Shown: positions 1 to 6,900, counted from the stretch's first letter. The stretch: DNA of 8,287 bases from CAZLCK01 sp964558235 (GCA_964558235.1 CAZLCK010000060.1:1-8287); one strand, 5' to 3'. Program-made: numbers and translations. The notes: generated by a model not told the origin, from the sequence alone.

Positions 1-281
1 TGTACTCGGTGCTCTCGCCCGAAGGTTTTGCTTCGATTCTCTGGAAAGACCGCTCACGTGCACCTGAAGCCGCAGCCGTCATGCGCATGAATGCCTACGA
101 GATTTTTGACATGGGCATTGTGGATGCTGTGCTTGAAGAGGGCGAGGGTTCGGCAAGTAAAAATCCTGAGCTGGCTGCTAATGCCGTGAAACGCTATGTG
201 ACTCGTCGCCTCGATGAGCTGTGCGTGATTCCGCATGAGCAACTCATCGAACGCCGTTATGCAAGATTTCGCAAGTTCTAG
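1..281 (+). CDS. accA: Acetyl-CoA carboxylase carboxyltransferase alpha subunit, C-terminal part (5' end outside window)
   Basis: The frame is open from the window edge (Y-S-V at 3-11) to TAG at 279-281, giving about 93 visible residues. The opening YSVLSPEGFASILWK matches the AccA signature YSVISPEGCASILWK. It is followed by the usual AP-AA-M, a hydrophobic helix ending GIVDAV (E. coli LIDSII), an acidic turn and a C-terminal ERRYARFRKF like AccA's NRRYQRL. AccA pairs with AccD to move the carboxyl group from biotin-BCCP to acetyl-CoA, making malonyl-CoA for fatty acid synthesis. Conserved sequence continues well upstream of GTG at position 9, so that GTG is not the real start. An AccD-AccA fusion cannot be excluded. 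The gene ends normally, and the next intact gene is 356 bases away with its own promoter. Confidence 0.93.
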   Translation, partial: YSVLSPEGFASILWKDRSRAPEAAAVMRMNAYEIFDMGIVDAVLEEGEGSASKNPELAANAVKRYVTRRLDELCVIPHEQLIERRYARFRKF

Positions 282-328
282 TGATTCTCAGTTTTGTTGC
301 AGTAAGTATGGAAAGTTAGGGATATTAA

Positions 329-353
329 AACACCCCTTCCTTGTGGGGGTGTT
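329..353 (+). terminator. Hairpin after accA, possible terminator
   Basis: AACACCCC (329-336) pairs perfectly with GGGGTGTT (346-353) across a 9-base loop. The site lies 48 bases after the accA stop. The plus-strand 3' side (GCAACG) lacks a T run, so it is a weak intrinsic terminator in that direction. The A run on its left would give a U tail on the minus strand. Confidence 0.5.
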
Positions 354-392
354 GCAACGTTCGCTAGAACCTGCCTCGTTGCTTACGCTCTA

Positions 393-473
393 TACGACGT
401 ATCTATAATCGCCGAGGGCATGAGAGGAATGACCATCTCGCAGGTGCAGGGCTGTGGTTATTTCGCTCACTAA
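393..473 (+). pseudogene. Remnant resembling the N-terminal part of a P-II nitrogen regulatory protein (GlnB/GlnK)
   Basis: In one frame the sequence reads IAEGMRGMTISQVQGCG (408-458) and then YFAH and TAA at 471-473. This closely resembles the P-II segment around residues 20-40 (ALxxxGxxGMTVxxVxGxG in GlnB), which links the first beta strand and helix to the strand before the T-loop. P-II proteins sense 2-oxoglutarate and ATP/ADP and control nitrogen assimilation. No start codon with a ribosome binding site or recognisable P-II N-terminus lies upstream, where the frame runs into unrelated sequence and a stop at 303-305. The T-loop and the rest of the 112-residue protein are absent. I infer a decayed fragment. 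Chance similarity is the alternative, but the GMRGMTISQV run makes it less likely. Confidence 0.5.
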
Positions 474-568
474 TAATCAAGTATTGTCGTTTTAGCTATC
501 AACGTGCGATGCCACCTGTTGTTCTTTAGGGTATATATGCGTTTCAGTATCCCGTAGATACAGCAACT

Positions 569-595
569 TTGACATGCGAAATTTATGCGTAATAT
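569..595 (+). promoter_or_regulatory. Putative sigma70-type promoter for the esterase operon
   Basis: A perfect TTGACA (-35, 569-574) is followed by TAATAT (-10, 590-595), with a short 15-base spacer. The inferred start is about 600-605, giving a leader of some 35 bases before the esterase ATG. A direct repeat of ATGCG (574-578 and 585-589, 11 bases apart) lies inside the promoter. Confidence 0.55.
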
Positions 596-637
596 GCCCG
601 ACAAAGTTTACGGGCGCAGGGAGAAAGGAACTGAATC

Positions 638-1630
638 ATGGACAACAAACTTGATCCTTGGAAGCTTATGAATGATCAGATGAAATCTGCTGTTATTAAA
701 TCTCAAGAGCTAGCTGGTGATGCTTTTGATACCAATGCAGGATATGACCAGATGCGTGCCAATTACATCAAGGAGCGTGCGTATTGGAATGAAGAACCAC
801 CTGAGATGGCCAAGGTATCAGACGAATATCTAAACGGCCCTGCTGGCGAGTTCATGGTTCGTTATTACTATCCGGTAGAGACTGAAATACTACCGGTAAT
901 TATATACGTACATGGTGGTGGTTTTGTCGTAGGCAGTCCTGATACTCATGACCGTATTTGTCGTTTGCTTGCAAAGCATACGGGTGCTGTAGTGGTAAGC
1001 ATTGACTATCATTTGTCGCCCGAAGTGGTTTATCCCACTGGCATCGAAGAATGTGTTGTGTTGGCAAAATTTCTCCATACGCATGGTGCCGAGAAGGGTA
1101 TTGATGGAAACGATATATCGTTTGCAGGCGATTCCGGTGGCGCAGTGTTTTCCATGGCTGCTAGCTTGTGGTTGCGTGACAAAGAAGGTGACAACTCCTA
1201 TATCAAGACACTGCTTCTTTACTACGGTTTTTATGGGCTATCGGACTCTTGCTCCCACCGTTTGTGCGGCTGGTTAGTTGATGGTATGCGCGAAGACGAC
1301 TTAATCTTCTATAAAAAAATCTGGTTCTTCGGTGATAGCGAGGGTACCGAAGAGGAGTTCCAAGCAAAGATGAAAGAGCCCTATGTAGATATGCTTCACA
1401 ACGATTTGAGCACTTCAATGCCAGCTTGCTTTGTGGCTGCTGCTGAACTTGATCCGCTGCGTGATGATAGTGATTGTCTGGCTCAGGCGCTTCAAGCAAA
1501 CGGAGTGCCCTGCGAGTTTAAGATCTATGAGGGCGTGCTGCATTCGTTCGTCATCTATAACCGCATGGTGGATGAGGCAAACGAATGCATCAAAGACTCT
1601 GCTGAGTTCTGGAAAAAGCACCACGTATAG
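638..1630 (+). CDS. Alpha/beta-hydrolase, HSL-family (family IV) esterase
   Basis: This 330-residue protein has the hallmarks of the hormone-sensitive lipase/Aes esterase family. The oxyanion-hole motif HGGGF is at residues 92-96 after a hydrophobic strand (VIIYV). The nucleophile elbow GDSGG has Ser166, the likely acid is Asp272 in LDPLRDD, and His302 in LHSF completes the triad. SIDYHLSPE (121-129) is the typical DYRLAPE strand-turn. About 320 residues is normal for the family. There is no signal peptide, so it should be cytoplasmic and hydrolyse short-chain carboxyl esters; the substrate cannot be read from the sequence. The ATG at 638 is chosen because GAGAAAGGAA (621-630) sits just upstream. 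It is the first gene of a rightward unit with a broken acyl-CoA ligase and a membrane protein, suggesting it once released an acid for CoA activation. Confidence 0.9.
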   Translation: MDNKLDPWKLMNDQMKSAVIKSQELAGDAFDTNAGYDQMRANYIKERAYWNEEPPEMAKVSDEYLNGPAGEFMVRYYYPVETEILPVIIYVHGGGFVVGSPDTHDRICRLLAKHTGAVVVSIDYHLSPEVVYPTGIEECVVLAKFLHTHGAEKGIDGNDISFAGDSGGAVFSMAASLWLRDKEGDNSYIKTLLLYYGFYGLSDSCSHRLCGWLVDGMREDDLIFYKKIWFFGDSEGTEEEFQAKMKEPYVDMLHNDLSTSMPACFVAAAELDPLRDDSDCLAQALQANGVPCEFKIYEGVLHSFVIYNRMVDEANECIKDSAEFWKKHHV

Positions 1631-1706
1631 AACAGGTCTTATTGCCAAAATACTGCTTTTGCTTGCGTGTTGTGAAAAAACATACCGATATGGCTACTAA
1701 GAATGA

Positions 1707-2737
1707 GCGATGATTATTTTTACTTCGGGTACTACATCATGCCCCAAAGGCGTGGAAATTACCCATGGCAATATGCTTTTCAGTGGGTATTTCGGTGACT
1801 GGCAGTGCAGCCTTTCGCCTAACGGTCGTTTGCTTACAACAATGCCGGCATTTCATTCCAATTTCCAGACAGCAGCGCTTATGCCCGTGCTCGTTGCGGG
1901 TGCTATGCTTGTGTTTATCGGGAAATACAGTGCTCGAAACTTTTGGAAACAGGTTTGAGAGTATCGAGCAACTTCACTTCAGCTTACGGCCATGCTTGTA
2001 CGTACGATGATGATGCAACCGCATGATAAAGGTGAGCGTAATCATGAAGTGCACTCGGCTCAGTATTACCTCCCTATTACCGATGAGGAAAAAGAGAGCT
2101 TTGAAGATTGTTTTGGTCTACGGCTCATGAATTGCTACGGATCCACAGAGTCAATATGTTGGGTGATTACTGATCTTCCCTATGGAGAGCGTCGTTGGCC
2201 CTCAATTGGTCGAGCAGGTCTTGGCTATGAGGTAAAAGTTGTTGATGAAGGGATGTGTTCTGTTCCACCAGGCACAACGGGTGAGATTATGGTGCGTGGT
2301 GTTCCGGGTATTACCCTTATGAAAGGCTATTATGGCGAGCCCGATGTTACTGTAGCTACTATTGACGCTGAAGGCTGGATGCGCACAGGGGATACTGGCT
2401 ACTGCGATGAGCAGGGTTGGTTTTTCTTTGTGGATCGTAAATCCAATTTAATCAAACGGTCGGGTGAGAATGTTTCTGCCCTTGAGGTTGAGAATGTTCT
2501 TACGGAATATCCGACAATCTCAGAAGCAGCTGTTATTGGTATTCCAGATCCTGTGCGGGATCAAGCGATTAAGGCATTTCTTATCCCCAAAGTGGGGTGC
2601 GAGGTTGATGTTGAAGACGTGATTGCGTACTGCAAAAAAAACGTCTGCCCGGCTTCAAGGTGTCTTCAATCATTGAACTAGTGGAGGACTTGCCTCGCAC
2701 GAGCGTGGGCAAAATTGCCAGGAGAAAGTTGCACTAG
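1707..2737 (+). pseudogene. caiC: Broken CaiC-like acyl-CoA ligase (crotonobetaine/carnitine-CoA ligase type)
   Basis: This is an AMP-forming acyl-CoA synthetase closest, from memory, to E. coli CaiC. The A3 phosphate loop TSGTTSCPKG (1722-1751) matches CaiC TSGTTSRPKG, and MPAFH, YSARNFW and RRWPSIGR are also shared. A5 YGSTE (2136-2150), A7 TGDTGY (from 2385) and the hinge region FVDRKSNLIKRSGENVS follow. Three lesions are visible. About the first 160 residues of a roughly 517-residue enzyme are missing. A TGA at 1956-1958 interrupts KQV/EYRAT with the same frame continuing on both sides. At an A8 run (2634-2641) the frame moves by -1, after which LPGFKVSSIIELVEDLPRT and GKIARRKL (catalytic Lys codon 2711-2713) end at TAG 2735-2737. 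The enzyme would activate a carboxylate with ATP and CoA. Motif conservation across the lesions suggests recent loss or, for the two small ones, sequencing error. Confidence 0.85.
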
Positions 2738-2772
2738 CGTTATGCGTTTTGATTTGCTGAAGGGAGATAACA

Positions 2773-3381
2773 ATGACAGTAAAGAAATATGGAAAAGTTG
2801 CTCAGATACTCATTATGGCAAGTATTCTGGCAATCGCGCTTCCGCTGTGTAATACCGTGGCAGTTTTGCTGGGGCTTACTGGTGAAAATCCTATGATGAC
2901 GCTATGGCCAGGGTATGTTCCTTTGCTGGTATTCATGATTGGTCATGAGCGTACTATTCGCGATTTTCTCAACATTATTGCAAGCGGTTTAGTAGGTATT
3001 TGCACTGCAGTTGTAAGCTTGCTTATTGTGCATACATGTTCGAGCGTGATACCTGAGGTCATGGCGATGTTCCTCGGTGCTTTTATATGCATTTTCGTTT
3101 TTTCAATCCTCAGGGAGTTCCTGCCCACCTTTTTTAATAACTATGGATTTCTCTATTTCCTCATCTCCTCTACGATTATGAGCTCCAACAGCGATGCTAT
3201 GTTTAGTCTTGCAATCACCTGGGGTGCATCTCTTATCATTCTCACTGCGGTTTATACCTTTATGGTTTTTGGCGCTATTACTTGGCTTCTCAAGATAAAA
3301 CCCATCTCTATGCTAATGAAGAAAAAAGAGGATCTCACGCCCGAAAACTTTCAGAAGATTTTGGAGGAGTCGGGTGAATAA
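2773..3381 (+). CDS. Multi-pass inner membrane protein of unknown function
   Basis: This 202-residue, very hydrophobic protein has about five or six predicted membrane segments (roughly residues 9-35, 44-57, 65-88, 94-113, 122-137 and 145-173). It ends in a charged cytoplasmic tail with KKKEDLTPENFQKILEES. Short motifs that stand out are LWPGYVPLLV (44-53) and FFNNYGFLYFLISS (120-133). Size and layout recall small membrane families such as DUF1097, but I cannot assign it. The ATG at 2773 has AAGGGAG at 2760-2766. It starts 35 bases after the end of the broken acyl-CoA ligase with no terminator between, so it probably belongs to the esterase transcript. A role in uptake or efflux of the same compound is possible by context only. 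Confidence 0.8.
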   Translation: MTVKKYGKVAQILIMASILAIALPLCNTVAVLLGLTGENPMMTLWPGYVPLLVFMIGHERTIRDFLNIIASGLVGICTAVVSLLIVHTCSSVIPEVMAMFLGAFICIFVFSILREFLPTFFNNYGFLYFLISSTIMSSNSDAMFSLAITWGASLIILTAVYTFMVFGAITWLLKIKPISMLMKKKEDLTPENFQKILEESGE

Positions 3382-3562
3382 GATTGGCTAGTTGATTGTT
3401 TTTCGTTAAAAGTTTTGCTTGTCGGGTTGGCTACGCTGTATTTATGTTGTACGAAATAGTTATTCAACCTGGAATTATTCATGGGAGTTACTAGCTTGAA
3501 TCGGGAGATGTTTTACCATCTACGAATGAAATCGCTATGCTATTAGTGCTCTAACAGAACAG

Positions 3563-3596
3563 CAAAAAAGATAAGGCACCCAAAGGCGTCCTATCT
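3563..3596 (-). terminator. Rho-independent terminator for the leftward transcript
   Basis: Read on the minus strand, AGATAGGACGCC (3596-3585) pairs with GGTGCCTTATCT (3580-3569) over a TTTG loop. That gives twelve positions with one mismatch and two G-U pairs, followed directly by six Ts. It lies beyond the CaiD-like remnant, so it probably terminated a luxR-caiD transcript and now serves the LuxR gene. Confidence 0.75.
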
Positions 3597-3616
3597 GTAT
3601 GAGATAAAGCAAAAAA

Positions 3617-3733
3617 CTATTTACCTTGCCACACAGGGTCACGTTTTTCCATGAAGGCAGCGGGGCCCTCGATGCCGTCGACGGTTTTCTCGAGGAAACG
3701 AGTATTCAAAGAATACTGAAAAAATGGTTTTTC
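3617..3733 (-). pseudogene. caiD: C-terminal remnant of a CaiD-like enoyl-CoA hydratase
   Basis: The minus strand from 3733 to TAG (3619-3617) encodes 38 residues ending YSLNTRFLEKTVDGIEG, PAAF and EKRDPVW-QGK. The tail EGPxAFxEKRDPVW(K/Q)G is the characteristic C-terminus of enoyl-CoA hydratase/crotonase proteins; E. coli CaiD ends AIEGPLAFAEKRDPVWKGR. The frame is blocked by TAA at 3736-3734, no start is present, and the LuxR stop lies only 30 bases upstream, so roughly the first 85% of a 260-residue enzyme is gone. CaiD-type enzymes hydrate and dehydrate carnitinyl-CoA/crotonobetainyl-CoA. The remnant has the same pathway flavour as the nearby broken caiC-like gene. Whether it was a true CaiD or another crotonase cannot be told from the tail alone. 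Confidence 0.8.
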
Positions 3734-3763
3734 TTACTTCGAGATGTATGATTTGGGTCTGGA

Positions 3764-5245
3764 TTAGTTAGGATGCTCGCGGCGTAGGTTGATATAGTCG
3801 ATAAGTTCACTGCGTTTGTGAAACTGCATTTTGCGGTAGATATGCTGAACGTGTGTCTGGACAGTATACGTTGAGATGACGAGTTTCTTTGCGATGGCTT
3901 TAATGCTGTTGCCGCGTACGAGTAATTTTAAAATCTCAGTTTCACGTGGGGAAAGGCAAAATTCTTCAGCAGAGTCATTACATATAATTTCTAGCCGATC
4001 GGGCGGCAAGGGCCCTTTTAGAAGTCCGGTTAGGATATTTTGCTGACACACGGCTATAACGACTAAGAATCCGATAAGACATATGAACAGCAAGCTTGTA
4101 TCTTGGATGAGAGTGGTGCTCACTAGATTTTTTTGTTCAAGTATCACGGAATATGAGTTGCCCAAGAAGATGCCGATTCGCCATATTCCTTCGGACAAGC
4201 CAAACGCGATAGCTGGGGCAAAGTATCCTTGCGCGGCAAGGGACCCAAAGAACATAAAAAGAATCAATTGGAGAAGTATACATACTCCCATGCCCAGACC
4301 AAACGCGATAGTAGAAGAAATTGCGGTGCCTTTAATAGCAAGAACCAATACTATGATTGAGAGTGCCATAAGTAAGATCATAGACAGAAAGGAACTGTCT
4401 TCTTTATAGATTGCTGTAAAACAAAACAATGCCAAACTAATAATTATTATCCCGCCCACAAGTGTCCACGTGATCATGTTGGCATTATTTTGTACACCAA
4501 TTAAGCTCGAGGGGATAATGGTAATAGCGAATGTGTCGGAAAGGGAAAGTACACTTCCGGCTATACAGAAGATAATGGCATGTCTACGAATGTTCTTACG
4601 CGCCTTTTTTGGCAGGAGTTTGTGTTTGGGTTGACTTGCGGATGACTTCATGGTCCGCCGATAGGCGACGATTCCAGCGAGGGGGAGTGCGGCTATAAAT
4701 ACTACTGCGACAAGCATAGGAAGAAGTGTGCATATGGTGAGAGAGACGATTATGATCAGCATGAATACAGGGGCTATTTCGCGCATTGTGAATGACGCGT
4801 TGACATACGTACAGCATGTACTCGAAAAGATAAAAGCTATGGCGGACGAGAGGCCAAGGATAAATGCAACGAAGCATGATATAGCCGAGAATGGGTTGTC
4901 TGATAATACGGGAACAATTAAACAAAACACAAGAGTGAAAATTGATAGGAGAACCATAGCTACTGGTAAAAACACCTTATGTTTTTTTAAATCAATCTTT
5001 ACGATAGCTAACGGCAGTATACAAAGGAAAATTCCTTCGATTCCGAGGGTAAGAAGCCAAACGGCAGTAACGTCCAACGAGGTGAGATCTAGAAGACTTG
5101 TAGCGGTAGGCTCAAACCACAAACAGTAATGCCAGGCATTAAAAAGTGCAAAACACATATAAGGAGAATTCAGAAGGGACTTTAGATAATGGAGCAATGA
5201 GGGGAATGGTCGTCGACAAAATTGTTTTACCAAAGTAGTACTCAT
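3764..5245 (-). CDS. Membrane-bound LuxR-family regulator (about 12 TM helices plus GerE HTH)
   Basis: This 493-residue protein has two parts. Residues 28-405 form about twelve hydrophobic helices in two halves (roughly 28-195 and 222-405) split by a basic cytoplasmic loop (197-222, KHKLLPKKARKNIRRH). That is an MFS-like layout. Residues 430-488 form a LuxR/GerE domain: LSPRETEILKLLVRGNSIKAIAK, then LVIS-YTVQTHVQHIYRKM, with the recognition helix near 460-472. The second half would dock to DNA from the inner membrane, so the membrane part is probably a ligand sensor rather than a working transporter. No receiver domain is present, making it a one-component regulator. The start at 5245 has GGTGA (5256-5252) six bases upstream. 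It is divergent from an MFS gene, the usual arrangement for regulator and target. Confidence 0.9.
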   Translation of the reverse strand: MSTTLVKQFCRRPFPSLLHYLKSLLNSPYMCFALFNAWHYCLWFEPTATSLLDLTSLDVTAVWLLTLGIEGIFLCILPLAIVKIDLKKHKVFLPVAMVLLSIFTLVFCLIVPVLSDNPFSAISCFVAFILGLSSAIAFIFSSTCCTYVNASFTMREIAPVFMLIIIVSLTICTLLPMLVAVVFIAALPLAGIVAYRRTMKSSASQPKHKLLPKKARKNIRRHAIIFCIAGSVLSLSDTFAITIIPSSLIGVQNNANMITWTLVGGIIIISLALFCFTAIYKEDSSFLSMILLMALSIIVLVLAIKGTAISSTIAFGLGMGVCILLQLILFMFFGSLAAQGYFAPAIAFGLSEGIWRIGIFLGNSYSVILEQKNLVSTTLIQDTSLLFICLIGFLVVIAVCQQNILTGLLKGPLPPDRLEIICNDSAEEFCLSPRETEILKLLVRGNSIKAIAKKLVISTYTVQTHVQHIYRKMQFHKRSELIDYINLRREHPN

Positions 5246-5321
5246 TAGCTATCACCAGTTCTGTGAATTTCGAAGAGCCATTGTGCTTTGGAGAAAATTT
5301 AAGCATACAAAACCCGCGTCC

Positions 5322-5349
5322 ATTTTATATGCAAATAAGCACCCGGCAA
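5322..5349 (-). promoter_or_regulatory. Putative promoter of the LuxR gene
   Basis: On the minus strand TTGCCG (5349-5344) and TAAAAT (5327-5322) are separated by 16 bases. The inferred start is near 5315, leaving a leader of about 70 bases before the LuxR ATG. Confidence 0.45.
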
Positions 5350-5452
5350 TCCCTTTTTGAACATGATATTAAATTTGAGACTAATAAAAAATTCATTATG
5401 TTCGATTTCATGTCTCCTGATGGATGACTCAGCAATTCAGGTTTGTCAGACT

Positions 5453-5484
5453 GCGCAAGGTGCGCCTTTCTATTTCTGAGAAAT
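5453..5484. promoter_or_regulatory. Pair of short inverted repeats, candidate operator
   Basis: GCGCA-AGG-TGCGC (5453-5465) and the 13-base palindrome ATTTCT-G-AGAAAT (5472-5484) sit 19 bases apart (start to start), some 120-150 bases before the MFS start codon. They are possible sites for the divergent LuxR protein. The assignment is positional only. Confidence 0.3.
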
Positions 5485-5604
5485 CGGAAGGGATGCGTAT
5501 GACAACTAGGGCTTGATTGTGTTCAGATTCAATCAGGAGTGGAGCTTATCTTTGTAATGCGTTGTCGGATATGAATAGTCGGCAATCAGTGAAAGGAGAC
5601 GCTT

Positions 5605-6900
5605 ATGCCCGACATTTTGAAGAAAGAGAAGAGCTATAGTGACCTCTCTAAGTCTCATCGATGGATGCTACTCATCCTGGTTAGCATGGGATCTTCGGTC
5701 ATTTACGGACCAATTTATCTCAAGGTTGTGTTTTATGATCCGCTCATGGAAGCACTCGGTTGTACCAATGCTGAGCTGAATGCTCTTGTGTCCATCTATG
5801 GTATTGCAGCTGTGGTGTTCTACTTCTTCTCAGGAGTTATTGCTGACAAAGTGCGCGTACGTACGCTATCTTGGGTAGGCTACTTGGGAGTTGCATTACT
5901 TACGTTCTATTACGCGACATTGCCTTCTTATAACGTGCTTGTGGTGGTGTTCATCCTGTATGCAGTATTTTCTATTTTGATTTGGTGGGGTACTCGCTAC
6001 AAACTGGTTCGTATGATTTGTGATGAAAAAGAATACTCTCAAAAAATTGGTTTGTCCTATGGAATCTATGGCGCCATAGGGTTGGTTCTAAGCCTTATCC
6101 AAACTGCGGTAGTTGCCGCGTTTCCTTCCACACAAATGGGAATAACCGTGCTTTTGATTATCTCTGGTTTTCTGATTCTGTTCTGCGGTGTTTTGGCGTT
6201 CTTCTTCATTCCTAAATTTGAGGGAGAGATTGCTACGGATGCTCAGATGTTTGATTTCCGTGCTGCTGGTCAGGCTCTAAAGATTCCCGCTGTGTGGTTT
6301 GCCGCTTTTACCATGATTTGTGTGTATTCAGTTTACATTGGCACAAGCTTCACCACGCCTTTCATGACTTCTGTACTTGCTGCTCCAGTGGTTATCGCTA
6401 CCGTCATCAGCGTCGTTCGCTCGTATGGCGTAACTATTCTGTCGGCTCCTGTCTTTGGGTGGTTTGCCAAAAAAGTTGGCTCTCCCTCTAAGGTCATCTT
6501 TGGTGGAATGATTGGCGCTATCGTGTGTCTTATTGGTCTCATTATTCTGCCTCAGGGTGCCTTTGTTATTGTTATATGTGCAGTATTGGTATGTCTGCTG
6601 GCCTTTGTGATGAATGGCCTGTATGGCATCGCTTCCGGCCAGTTAGCAGAAGCTCATATTCCGCCGCATCTGTTTGGAACCGGGGTTGGTCTCATTTCTA
6701 TTATTGGCTTATGCCCTGACGCCTTCCTTCATACTTGGTTCGGCGTCATTATGGACGCTCAAGGCAACGACGCCTACTACACCATCTTCTGGATCTTGAT
6801 TGCTTTCTGCGTAGGCGGCATGATTTTTGCAGCTCTTACTCTTCGTGCCGGCAAGAAAAACTTAGCCAAGATGGAAGCTGAGGGTGAGAAGCTCGGGTAA
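5605..6900 (+). CDS. Major facilitator superfamily transporter
   Basis: This 431-residue protein has about twelve membrane helices, the normal MFS size. The loop between helices 2 and 3 carries the MFS motif A form G-V-I-A-D-K-V-R-V-R (residues 77-86, with Asp81 and Arg86). A longer cytoplasmic stretch (about 203-225, KFEGEIATDAQMFDF) separates the two six-helix halves. The N-terminus is short and charged (KKEKSYSDLSKSHRW) and the C-terminus is lysine-rich, both expected inside. The ATG is supported by AAAGGAG seven bases upstream. The general feel is of the NarK/YihN-like anion or organic-acid carriers, but the substrate cannot be named. It is intact, divergent from the LuxR-type regulator, and followed by a hairpin terminator, so it is probably a single-gene transcript controlled by that regulator. 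Confidence 0.9.
   Translation: MPDILKKEKSYSDLSKSHRWMLLILVSMGSSVIYGPIYLKVVFYDPLMEALGCTNAELNALVSIYGIAAVVFYFFSGVIADKVRVRTLSWVGYLGVALLTFYYATLPSYNVLVVVFILYAVFSILIWWGTRYKLVRMICDEKEYSQKIGLSYGIYGAIGLVLSLIQTAVVAAFPSTQMGITVLLIISGFLILFCGVLAFFFIPKFEGEIATDAQMFDFRAAGQALKIPAVWFAAFTMICVYSVYIGTSFTTPFMTSVLAAPVVIATVISVVRSYGVTILSAPVFGWFAKKVGSPSKVIFGGMIGAIVCLIGLIILPQGAFVIVICAVLVCLLAFVMNGLYGIASGQLAEAHIPPHLFGTGVGLISIIGLCPDAFLHTWFGVIMDAQGNDAYYTIFWILIAFCVGGMIFAALTLRAGKKNLAKMEAEGEKLG

Larger units (their letters stand above)
282..637. other. Intergenic region between accA and the esterase gene
   Basis: This 356-base stretch has no intact gene. It holds a hairpin at 329-353, a degenerate P-II-like coding remnant ending at 473, and a promoter and ribosome binding site for the esterase at 569-629. 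I see nothing else in 474-536. Confidence 0.7.
3382..3763. other. Convergent intergenic region with gene remnant and terminator
   Basis: There is no intact gene in this 382-base stretch between the membrane protein and the oppositely oriented LuxR gene. From 3382 to 3562 I see only T- and A-rich sequence with no supported ORF and no clear plus-strand terminator. A minus-strand terminator (3563-3596) and the CaiD-like remnant (3617-3733) fill the rest. Confidence 0.7.
5246..5604. other. Divergent regulatory region between the LuxR and MFS genes
   Basis: This 359-base stretch contains a leftward promoter candidate (5322-5349) and two short inverted repeats (5453-5465 and 5472-5484). The MFS ribosome binding site AAAGGAG (5591-5597) lies seven bases before its ATG. 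I could not fix a rightward promoter. No gene or gene remnant is recognisable. Confidence 0.65.

Noticed and set aside
1956..1958. Selenocysteine or other recoding of the internal TGA in the ligase
   Set aside because: The family has no known selenocysteine there, no hairpin element was evident, and the gene is also truncated and frame-shifted, so a nonsense mutation is simpler.
4083..4409. Plus-strand open frame of 108 codons opposite the LuxR gene
   Set aside because: Same reason: antisense to a clear gene and without a recognisable product.
4728..5129. Plus-strand open frame of 133 codons opposite the LuxR gene
   Set aside because: It is an antisense shadow of the membrane domain; its composition is the mirror of hydrophobic codons, with no start signal.
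5493..5516. Seven-codon ATG frame with GGAAGGG upstream in the divergent region, possible leader peptide
   Set aside because: It has no run of regulatory codons, no attenuator hairpin follows, and it is too short to support.
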